A stretch of DNA of 11,474 nt from Legionellaceae bacterium (GTDB lineage Bacteria > Pseudomonadota > Gammaproteobacteria > Legionellales > Legionellaceae), in contig CANISA010000021.1 of NCBI GenBank assembly GCA_947470005.1, positions 1 through 11,474 on the forward strand. Direction: 5' to 3'. Shown piece after piece: positions 5,844 through 11,474 of this stretch. The position numbers were made by a program, and so were the translations under genes. Within the stretch, counting starts at the first letter, position 1. Every line of letters starts with the position of its first letter. The notes below the pieces were generated by a model. The model searched no databases. It had not been told where the DNA came from and was given only the letters and a program-made list of their open reading frames with translations.

Positions 5844-7603
5844 CACATACGCTCAGGGGCAGACACACCCAACAGCTGCATTCCATTGCGCAACACCTGC
5901 CTCACCGCCACAAGTAAACACAAGCGCGCACACCGAAGTGGCGCCTCCTCACACAACAAGGGCACCGCATTATAGTACGCATGTAATCCCGTCGCTAATT
6001 CTCGCAAATAATAAGCCACCTGATGGGGTTCGCACGTGCCCGCTGCGGTCTTAATCACTTCCGGATAACGATCGATGAGCTCGATCAGTGCTCCTTCATG
6101 AGGCAACGTGAGTAAATTAAGGTGCAGTAAACCCAAGGCTTCATCAGGTTTGAACCCTCGTACATCGAGTTGTCGAAGGACGCTGCTAATTCGAGCATGA
6201 GCATATTGAATGTAATACACCGGATTGTCGCTGGACTCCGACTTCGCCAGGCTTAAATCAAAATCCATGTGTTGTTCTGGCTTTCGCATCACATAAAAAA
6301 AGCGTGCGGCATCCTGCCCGACTTCCTCACGCAACTCGCGTAAGGTAACAAACGACCCACTTCGAGTGGACATTTGTACCCTCACCCCATCGCGGTACAA
6401 AATAGCAAACTGAACAAGAAGAATAGACAACGCACTATCATCATGCCCCAACGCGTGAACAGCTGCGTTCAGTCGCGACACATACCCATGGTGATCAGCA
6501 CCGAACAGATCAATAACGCGGTCAAAACCACGGTTGTATTTGTTCCAATGATAGGCGACATCAGACGCAAAATAAGTGGTTTGGCCATTTGATCGCACGA
6601 GCACACGATCTTTTTCATCACCAAAATCAGTTGACCGAAACCAAAGTGCATCCCCTTGCTCATAGGTATGACCCGCCTGTTTCAATGCATCAATGCCTTG
6701 TTGAATCGCGCCACTATCAAGCAATGATTGCTCTGAAAACCAGGTGTCATATTTAACACCAAACCCAGCTAGGTCGTCCTGAATATCCATTAAGACAGAG
6801 TCCAACGCCTGTTGGTGAAACAACGCAAACCCAGACTCACCTAACAGGTTTCTCGCGCATTGAATTAACGCATCAATGTAGCGCTCTTTATCTCCCCCCT
6901 CCGGCTCATCGGGTGGCAACCCTTCTTGAATAAGAGGCCAGGGGTGAACATACGTTCGTTCTTGCTCCGCATAAATTATTTCCGCGATCGTCTGCACATA
7001 ATCCCCACGATACGCATTCGCAGGAAAAACCACAGACTCCCCAGTCAACGTGAGGTAACGCAGCCAAACACTCACCGCGAGAATATTCATTTGGCGACCC
7101 GCGTCATTCACGTAATACTCTCGACTCACCACATAGCCTGCGGTGGTCAGGAGGTTTGCAAGGCTCGCACCCAGTGCCGCACTGCGCCCATGCCCCACGT
7201 GTAACGGGCCCGTGGGGTTCGCTGAAACGAATTCCAGCAGTATTTTCTTGCCCGCGCCGACCGTACTCCGGCCAAAACCCTCGCCTTCGCACATCGCGAC
7301 CTCAATGACTTGAGCGCGGTCAGCTGCCTGCATAAAAAAATTAATAAAGCCGGGGCCGGCAATCTCCACGCGATCAAGCAACGGGTGCACGGGAAGCGCC
7401 TCAATCAACCATGCAGCAACCACCTGAGGCGAGACAGCGCAAGGCTTGGCGAGCATCAGCGCAAGATTGGTCGAAAAGTCACCATGAACGGTGTCTTTGG
7501 TGCGTTCAACCTTAATGGTCACGCTTAACTCAGGTGGAATAAGTGACTTATTCTTGAGCACGCACAAGGCATTCTCAAGTAACTGCTCAACGGTTGATTT
7601 CAT
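5843..7603 (-). CDS. argS: Arginyl-tRNA synthetase
   Basis: This is a class I synthetase charging tRNA-Arg with arginine in the cytoplasm. The 586-residue length is normal. It shows the N-terminal tRNA-recognition domain with VHGDFSTNLAL (about 39-49), the catalytic LLEFVSANPTGPLHVGHGR block with the HIGH-type motif HVGH at 135-138, YYVNDAGRQM (about 163-172), DLFGADHHGYVSR (about 365-377), and a KMSK-region variant VQMSTRSG at 409-416. Lack of a strict KMSK is common in ArgRS. The C-terminal anticodon-binding helical domain has the usual YIQYAHARISS start (about 464-474). The ATG at 7603 gives the canonical N-terminus, but no clear Shine-Dalgarno precedes it. It heads the argS-SPOR-ATPase operon and is divergent from the POT transporter. 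Confidence 0.97.
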   Translation of the reverse strand: MKSTVEQLLENALCVLKNKSLIPPELSVTIKVERTKDTVHGDFSTNLALMLAKPCAVSPQVVAAWLIEALPVHPLLDRVEIAGPGFINFFMQAADRAQVIEVAMCEGEGFGRSTVGAGKKILLEFVSANPTGPLHVGHGRSAALGASLANLLTTAGYVVSREYYVNDAGRQMNILAVSVWLRYLTLTGESVVFPANAYRGDYVQTIAEIIYAEQERTYVHPWPLIQEGLPPDEPEGGDKERYIDALIQCARNLLGESGFALFHQQALDSVLMDIQDDLAGFGVKYDTWFSEQSLLDSGAIQQGIDALKQAGHTYEQGDALWFRSTDFGDEKDRVLVRSNGQTTYFASDVAYHWNKYNRGFDRVIDLFGADHHGYVSRLNAAVHALGHDDSALSILLVQFAILYRDGVRVQMSTRSGSFVTLRELREEVGQDAARFFYVMRKPEQHMDFDLSLAKSESSDNPVYYIQYAHARISSVLRQLDVRGFKPDEALGLLHLNLLTLPHEGALIELIDRYPEVIKTAAGTCEPHQVAYYLRELATGLHAYYNAVPLLCEEAPLRCARLCLLVAVRQVLRNGMQLLGVSAPERM

Positions 7604-7633
7604 CAGAATTTATTCTATAGATCAAAAGATCTT

Positions 7634-7662
7634 ATTATGCGCTTTTTGACACCAGTTGAAAA
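7634..7662 (-). promoter_or_regulatory. Candidate promoter of the argS operon
   Basis: On the minus strand TTTTCA (7657-7662, 4 of 6) is followed after 17 bp by CATAAT (7634-7639, 5 of 6). Transcription would start near 7627, giving a leader of about 25 nt. A small AGATC/GATCT dyad at 7619-7632 falls at the predicted start point. Modest support. Confidence 0.4.
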
Positions 7663-7697
7663 GCGGCATCAACAGCTCTATCAGCGTTTGTCTGTAT

Positions 7698-7717
7698 TGC
7701 GCAGAATAATCTGCGCA
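7698..7717. promoter_or_regulatory. Perfect 8-bp inverted repeat between divergent genes
   Basis: TGCGCAGA (7698-7705) and TCTGCGCA (7710-7717) are perfect reverse complements separated by ATAA. The GC-rich dyad stands in an AT-rich intergenic region, about 35 bp upstream of the argS -35 candidate and about 28 bp upstream of the transporter -35 candidate. That position suits an operator. No T-run follows directly on either strand, so it is not a standard terminator. The binding protein is unknown. Confidence 0.45.
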
Positions 7718-7744
7718 TGTGAATAAAATTTTCCCGAAACCCTG

Positions 7745-7772
7745 TTGGCATTTCGGTAAAACTGTGTAGAAA
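7745..7772 (+). promoter_or_regulatory. Candidate promoter of the POT transporter gene
   Basis: TTGGCA (7745-7750, 5 of 6) is followed after 16 bp by TAGAAA (7767-7772, 4 of 6). A start near 7779 would leave a very short leader before the AGGAG at 7787-7791. Confidence 0.35.
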
Positions 7773-7786
7773 TAAGATGGTTTATT

Positions 7787-7791
7787 AGGAG
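7787..7791 (+). promoter_or_regulatory. Ribosome binding site supporting a TTG start
   Basis: AGGAG lies 6 nt before the TTG at 7798. The next in-frame ATG (7813) is 21 nt away, too far for this site, so the TTG is preferred. Confidence 0.7.
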
Positions 7792-7797
7792 CACACC

Positions 7798-9273
7798 TTG
7801 CCAACATCTAAGATGCAACAACAGCAAACCACGAACATCATTATGATTACCTTTTGGAGCCAGTTTGCAAGCTTCGCGCTCAATACCATACTCATTCTTT
7901 TTTTAACAAGACCCCTGATTGCCCATGGGCTCGGATATGATCAGGCCAAAGCGTACGCGTTCATTGGGATCAGTCAAGCCACGGGCTACCTCATGCCCAT
8001 CTTGGGCGGTTACATGGCGGATACGGTGCTGGGGATGCGGCGCAGTATTTTACTCGGGAGCATCTTCTTGGCTCTGGCTTACTTGCTCGTGATGTTGAGC
8101 GGATACACCATCCCGTCGCAAGGCGACCACCTGTTTCTCGCCGCGTATGCGCTTGTTCCTGCTGCCAACTCACTGCTCATCGGTACAGCATCCGCCATGG
8201 TTTCGCGCATTTACACTGACAATGCACTCAAAGCAAAGTCAGCCATGACGTATTACTACATGGCCATCAATGTGGGTGCTCTTTTCGCCACATGGCTAGC
8301 GCCGGAGCTACTGGACAGTCGTTACGGCCCGCTCTCCGTGCTCGCCGTGACGTTTGTTGGCAAATCCATCGCCGCGCTCAATTTTGCTTATCGCTATTCG
8401 TTGTATGACAACGTCACGTGGGGAGCAGACAAAGCACCCTTATCTCTCGCATCAACAGGTCGCCTGGTTGGCTATCTGTTGACCCTCTACTTATTTACCT
8501 TGTTTGCCTATTCACACATCCTGTTTGCAAGCATTGTCATTTCGTTGGGCTGCATCGTCGGGATAGCCTGGTTTTTGATTAAAACATTCGCTCTTTCAGG
8601 CGAGGCGCGCTACAAACAAGGCATAGCGGGTCTATTACTCATAGAGGCGATTGTGTTTTTTATTATTTACAACCAAATGAACAGCACATTAGTCTTATTG
8701 GCCCAGAGTAATTCTAATGCTCAGATGTTTGGTTTTGCCGTCTCACCTGCGCAATACCAACTGCTCAACCCGCTATTAATCATTGCACTCGGCTTACAAC
8801 TCCCCCGTCTTTACCGGATGTTCCCGCGGTTTTCTATCCCCTACCAATTTGCGTGCGGCACGCTATTAGCCGGCGTTGCGTTGCTCACACTGGCCTGTGC
8901 TGCAACCTATGCCGATCACGGCATGATCAACGGCAACTTCATCGCACTCACCTATGTCTTGATTACGTTGGCCGAATTGTGGGTGAGCGCTATTGGCTTG
9001 AGTATGATTGGCCTTTATTGTGATAATCAAGCCTTAGGCTTCGCCATGGGCGCATGGTATTTAGGATGCTCATTATCCAACACCTTCTCCGGTCGCATCG
9101 CGCAGTGGGTCGCTATCCCTGACAACATCACAGCCCCGATACAACGCTTAGCAATCTATCAGCATTACTATCAAAACATGGGTTCTGTTGCCTGCTTGCT
9201 CGGGGGACTAATGCTATTCGTTGCCTATTATTTGCATCGCATCGTTAAAAAACGAGGCTTAAGACTCGCCTAA
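7798..9273 (+). CDS. POT/PTR2-family (proton-dependent oligopeptide-type) MFS transporter
   Basis: This 491-residue inner-membrane protein has about 12-14 hydrophobic helices and family-typical length. PTR2 signatures are visible: GGYMADTVLGMRRSI (about 70-84, first signature, with the conserved Asp), TYYYMAINVGA (about 151-161, second signature), YNQ in helix 7 (291-293, usually FEQ), LLNPLLIIALG in helix 8 (about 322-332), and LAELWVSAIGLS in helix 10 with the conserved Glu393. The helix-1 ExxERF motif used for proton coupling is replaced by TFWSQF (residues 18-23), and the helix-7 Glu by Asn292. Di/tripeptide uptake is the family default, but the missing residues make substrate and coupling doubtful. 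The TTG start is fixed by AGGAG at 7787-7791. It is a single gene, divergent from argS and convergent with the LysE-type exporter. Confidence 0.85.
   Translation: MPTSKMQQQQTTNIIMITFWSQFASFALNTILILFLTRPLIAHGLGYDQAKAYAFIGISQATGYLMPILGGYMADTVLGMRRSILLGSIFLALAYLLVMLSGYTIPSQGDHLFLAAYALVPAANSLLIGTASAMVSRIYTDNALKAKSAMTYYYMAINVGALFATWLAPELLDSRYGPLSVLAVTFVGKSIAALNFAYRYSLYDNVTWGADKAPLSLASTGRLVGYLLTLYLFTLFAYSHILFASIVISLGCIVGIAWFLIKTFALSGEARYKQGIAGLLLIEAIVFFIIYNQMNSTLVLLAQSNSNAQMFGFAVSPAQYQLLNPLLIIALGLQLPRLYRMFPRFSIPYQFACGTLLAGVALLTLACAATYADHGMINGNFIALTYVLITLAELWVSAIGLSMIGLYCDNQALGFAMGAWYLGCSLSNTFSGRIAQWVAIPDNITAPIQRLAIYQHYYQNMGSVACLLGGLMLFVAYYLHRIVKKRGLRLA
9247..9268 (-). terminator. Weak terminator-like hairpin for the LysE-type gene
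   Basis: On the minus strand CGAG (9265-9268), an 8-nt loop and CTCG (9253-9256) are followed directly by six T (9247-9252). The stem is only 4 bp and lies inside the 3' end of the convergent transporter gene, about 77 nt past the exporter stop. Low confidence. Confidence 0.3.
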
Positions 9274-9306
9274 ACAACACCGAACCAGCACGCGGCCCAT
9301 GTTGTT
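9273..9306 (+). terminator. Inverted repeat after the POT gene, possible terminator
   Basis: AACAACA (9273-9279, beginning on the last base of the stop codon) pairs with TGTTGTT (9300-9306) around 20 nt, with a possible extra CCG/CGG pair inside. The stem is AT-rich and no T-run follows, so factor-independent termination is doubtful. It is the main structure in the 71-bp gap between the convergent genes. Confidence 0.25.
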
Positions 9307-9344
9307 CGCAAAGGTCCGCCTCCGTTACTTTAACCGCAGCTCAC

Positions 9345-9971
9345 TCAACCGTTCATCCACTGCATGATAAGTTGCCAGCCAATATAACAAGCGACGGCCC
9401 AAATGATCAGGGCCGATAGCTTGTTCACTGCGTGTTGCCACGCACCTGTTGTGTCTAATTTGTGAAAGAAATGCCCCGAAACGGAAAGAGTAAAAAACCA
9501 ACAGCATGAAACAATGATACACGCCATAGTAAAGGCCACTTTTTCTTTGCCCGCATACTGCAATGAATTCGTGCCGATAACACCAATCGTATCTAACAAC
9601 GCATGAGGATTAAGCAGAGAAACAGAGGCCGTAAACATCATTTGATGTTTCGCGGAAAGAGGTTTTTCTTCTGGCTGTAATTTACTTGACTTGCTATACC
9701 ACGTAACAAAACCCATGCAAAGAAGGAAACAGAATCCCACAAGAAAGATCACCGTCTTTAGCCAAGGGATTTCTAAGACGACAACCGAAACGCCCAACAC
9801 GGCGCAGATAATCAATGCACTGTCACACACTGAGGCAGTTAATACACTGGGCATGGCATGCAAAAAATGGTGTTGGTTTGCTCCTTGGTTAAAAATAAAC
9901 ACATTTTGTACGCCCAATGGAATAATAAGCGCAAGCGCTAAAACAACACCATACATAAACGCAAGCATCAT
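9345..9971 (-). CDS. LysE/ArgO-family amino-acid exporter
   Basis: This 208-residue inner-membrane protein has about six hydrophobic segments, the usual LysE size and topology. Near the N-terminus IIPLGVQNVFIFNQG (about 16-30) matches the ArgO block PLGPQNAFVMNQG with Pro replaced by Val. The second half has LLNPHALLDTIGVIG (about 118-132), matching the ArgO motif LNPHxxLDT. The family exports basic amino acids (Arg, Lys), so arginine or lysine efflux is the best guess; other LysE members move different substrates. The start is the first of two adjacent ATG codons, with GGAGG at 9980-9984, 8 nt upstream. It is a single gene, convergent with the POT transporter and divergent from topB. No LysR-type regulator of the ArgP/LysG kind, often adjacent, is seen here. 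Confidence 0.88.
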   Translation of the reverse strand: MMLAFMYGVVLALALIIPLGVQNVFIFNQGANQHHFLHAMPSVLTASVCDSALIICAVLGVSVVVLEIPWLKTVIFLVGFCFLLCMGFVTWYSKSSKLQPEEKPLSAKHQMMFTASVSLLNPHALLDTIGVIGTNSLQYAGKEKVAFTMACIIVSCCWFFTLSVSGHFFHKLDTTGAWQHAVNKLSALIIWAVACYIGWQLIMQWMNG

Positions 9972-10060
9972 TGTGATACCCTCCCCTCAACAAGCCAATA
10001 CCCTCTGTCATCATTAACATGATAGCATCGATATCGTTGATTTTTTATTTCATCGCGCTC

Positions 10061-10065
10061 AGGAG
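10061..10065 (+). promoter_or_regulatory. Ribosome binding site fixing the topB GTG start
   Basis: AGGAG lies 6 nt before the GTG at 10072, which gives the canonical VRLFIAEKPS N-terminus. In the 100-bp gap shared with the exporter I find no convincing promoter hexamer pair; an 8-bp palindrome CGATATCG lies at 10029-10036. Confidence 0.7.
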
Positions 10066-10071
10066 TACGTT

Positions 10072-11474
10072 GTGCGTTTATTTATAGCTGAAAAACCATC
10101 CCTGGGTCGCGCAATTGCTCAATTCCTACCCATAAAGGGCGTGCCTCAAGGACGCGCACCCGGTCAAGGCGCCACACATATTTTGGCAGGCGATGATGCT
10201 GTCAGTTGGTGTTTTGGACATTTATTGGAAATGGCTGAACCTGATTATTATAACATCGCGTATAAGCGCTGGTTGTTTAGAACGCTACCCATTGTGCCCA
10301 TCGATTGGCATTTGATCCCCAAAACATCGGCTAAAGCACAAATCCAAGCGATTAAATTACTCTTGGATCAATGCGATGAGGTGGTTCATGCAGGCGATCC
10401 GGATCGGGAAGGTCAATTACTCATCGATGAGCTGTTAGAGCATTTAGGGAATACCAAACCGGTAAAACGGATTTGGCTATCTGCGTTAGATGAGATCAAT
10501 GTACGTAAAGCCCTTGATAATTTAAAAGATAATACCAATTATGCTAACTTAAAAGCGAGTGCTGAAGCGCGCCAACGTGGCGATTGGCTCGTCGGGATAA
10601 ATCTGACCCGAGCCTATACGCTGGCAGGGCAACAAGGAGGTTATCAAGGCGTTTTATCGATAGGTCGCGTGCAAACACCAACGCTCGCGCTGGTGGTCAA
10701 TCGCGACCTCATGATTGAGCATTTTATCCCTAAGGATTTTTATGCCGTGGTGGCCACCATTCAAGCGGTTGGGGGCGTATTCACCGCGCGTTGGAAGCCC
10801 GCTGAAAACGTGCCTATTGATGAAGCCGGTCGTGTATTAGACCAATCCATTGCGAACCAAGTTGCAGCAACCGTCACAGGAAAACCGGGGACGGTGATAA
10901 GCTTTACTGCAATCAAAAAGAAACAAGCGCCCCCCCTGCCCTTTTCCTTGTCCACACTTCAAATGATGGGAAATAAAAAATTCGGCTTCAGCGCACAAGA
11001 GGTCGTGGACATTGCACAAGCCCTTTATGAAGCAAAACTAACCACTTATCCACGGACTGATTGTACGTATTTACCTGAAACTCAATTCAGTGATGCCCCT
11101 AGAATATTAGCCGGATTGCCTAGTGAATATTCTGAACTCGTGAAACACGCCGATCCAGCATTAAAATCAGACGCATGGAACGATAAAAAAATTACGGCTC
11201 ACCACGCCATTATTCCAACAGGAATCAGCGCTCATCTGTCAGGTAAACAACAACAACTATTTGATCTAATCGTGCGCGCTTACCTGGCGCAATTTTTCCC
11301 GGCGTCTACTTACTGTGAAACAACCATCGCTTTAGAAATAGCACAGGAGACGTTTACCTCCAGCGGCAAAGTGCCTTTAACACCAGGCTGGAAAGTCGTC
11401 TACGGCGCGCAGCCTGTGGGGGAACCATTCGAATCAACAGACAAAGCTGAAAAACAAACATTGCCTTTATTAAA
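10072..11474 (+). CDS. topB: DNA topoisomerase III (partial, runs off right edge)
   Basis: Type IA topoisomerase that passes single strands to decatenate and relax DNA. About 467 codons are visible without a stop; E. coli TopB has about 650, so roughly two thirds is present. Diagnostic residues: the N-terminal Toprim start RLFIAEKPS with Glu7; GDPDREGQLL with Asp109, Asp111 and Glu113 for Mg2+; LSIGRVQTPTLALVV (about 196-210); and the active-site tyrosine in TTYPRTDCTYLPE at about residue 326, matching the TopB-type motif. ITAHHAIIPT follows. The GTG start is set by family alignment and AGGAG at 10061-10065. The topoisomerase III assignment over topoisomerase I rests on the AEKPS start and the YPRTDCTYLP block. 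No domain is broken within the visible part. Confidence 0.96.
   Translation, partial: MRLFIAEKPSLGRAIAQFLPIKGVPQGRAPGQGATHILAGDDAVSWCFGHLLEMAEPDYYNIAYKRWLFRTLPIVPIDWHLIPKTSAKAQIQAIKLLLDQCDEVVHAGDPDREGQLLIDELLEHLGNTKPVKRIWLSALDEINVRKALDNLKDNTNYANLKASAEARQRGDWLVGINLTRAYTLAGQQGGYQGVLSIGRVQTPTLALVVNRDLMIEHFIPKDFYAVVATIQAVGGVFTARWKPAENVPIDEAGRVLDQSIANQVAATVTGKPGTVISFTAIKKKQAPPLPFSLSTLQMMGNKKFGFSAQEVVDIAQALYEAKLTTYPRTDCTYLPETQFSDAPRILAGLPSEYSELVKHADPALKSDAWNDKKITAHHAIIPTGISAHLSGKQQQLFDLIVRAYLAQFFPASTYCETTIALEIAQETFTSSGKVPLTPGWKVVYGAQPVGEPFESTDKAEKQTLPLL

Noticed and set aside
6374..7528. Several 60-90 residue frames inside argS on both strands
   Set aside because: They are shadows of the unambiguous argS frame, with low-complexity, basic or Arg/Cys-rich translations typical of out-of-frame reading.
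7698..7717. Reading the dyad as a rho-independent terminator
   Set aside because: No T-run follows directly on either strand, and it lies upstream of both neighbouring genes, not after one.
7622..7807. 61-residue minus-strand frame covering the argS/transporter intergenic region
   Set aside because: It spans the candidate promoters and the dyad, has no ribosome binding site or recognisable motif, and overlaps the transporter start.
9691..10017. 108-residue plus-strand frame opposite the LysE-type gene
   Set aside because: The opposite strand carries a clear exporter with family motifs and a strong ribosome binding site; this frame has no membrane or domain character.
10029..10036. CGATATCG palindrome upstream of topB as a regulatory site
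   Set aside because: An isolated 8-bp palindrome is expected by chance and shows no repeat or extended symmetry.
10761..11019. Minus-strand frames inside topB
   Set aside because: They are antisense to conserved topoisomerase III motifs.
1..11474. CRISPR arrays, insertion sequences, tRNA genes, integrase or defence genes
   Set aside because: I looked for spaced direct repeats, transposase-like frames and tRNA-like folds by eye and found none; every stretch longer than 300 bases is accounted for by a gene.

Overview
The window looks like chromosome of a gammaproteobacterium of moderate GC. The pairing of arginyl-tRNA synthetase with a SPOR-domain protein, a bacterial-type topoisomerase III and a short FolB fit that group. 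The mixed GC and the many transporters would suit a Legionellales-like lineage, but that order-level guess is inference. I see no rRNA, tRNA, CRISPR array, insertion sequence or prophage gene.

Layout. Bases 1-2254 (minus) hold an overlapping three-gene efflux operon: an HlyD/EmrA-type periplasmic adaptor, then two FUSC-type membrane proteins, the second running off the left edge. A good sigma70-like promoter (2348-2377) and a structured leader precede it. folB (2419-2763, plus) is divergent from this operon. Bases 2554-7603 (minus) hold a second operon, argS, SPOR protein, heavy-metal P-type ATPase. The 3' end of the ATPase frame runs about 210 bp antisense into folB. A 194-bp divergent region with a perfect 8-bp inverted repeat (7698-7717) separates argS from a POT/PTR2-family transporter (7798-9273, plus). 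A LysE/ArgO-like amino-acid exporter (9345-9971, minus) converges on it. topB (10072 onward, plus) is divergent from the exporter and truncated by the right edge at about 467 codons.

How the genes may work together. The left operon should form an inner-membrane/periplasmic efflux unit of the AaeAB kind, with the FUSC pump apparently split over two polypeptides. argS, folB and topB are housekeeping genes for translation, folate synthesis and DNA topology. The SPOR protein should act at the division septum. The centre and right are rich in inner-membrane transporters.

Most unusual points: (1) the P-type ATPase keeps CPC and the phosphorylatable Asp but has TGAS for TGES, DLNGT for DKTGT and TGA for TGD, so it may be a pseudo-ATPase or work by altered chemistry; (2) its reading frame overlaps folB in antisense with codon boundaries aligned; (3) the POT transporter lacks the ExxERF proton-coupling motif; (4) the HlyD adaptor appears to start at CTG; (5) the FUSC pump is split in two.
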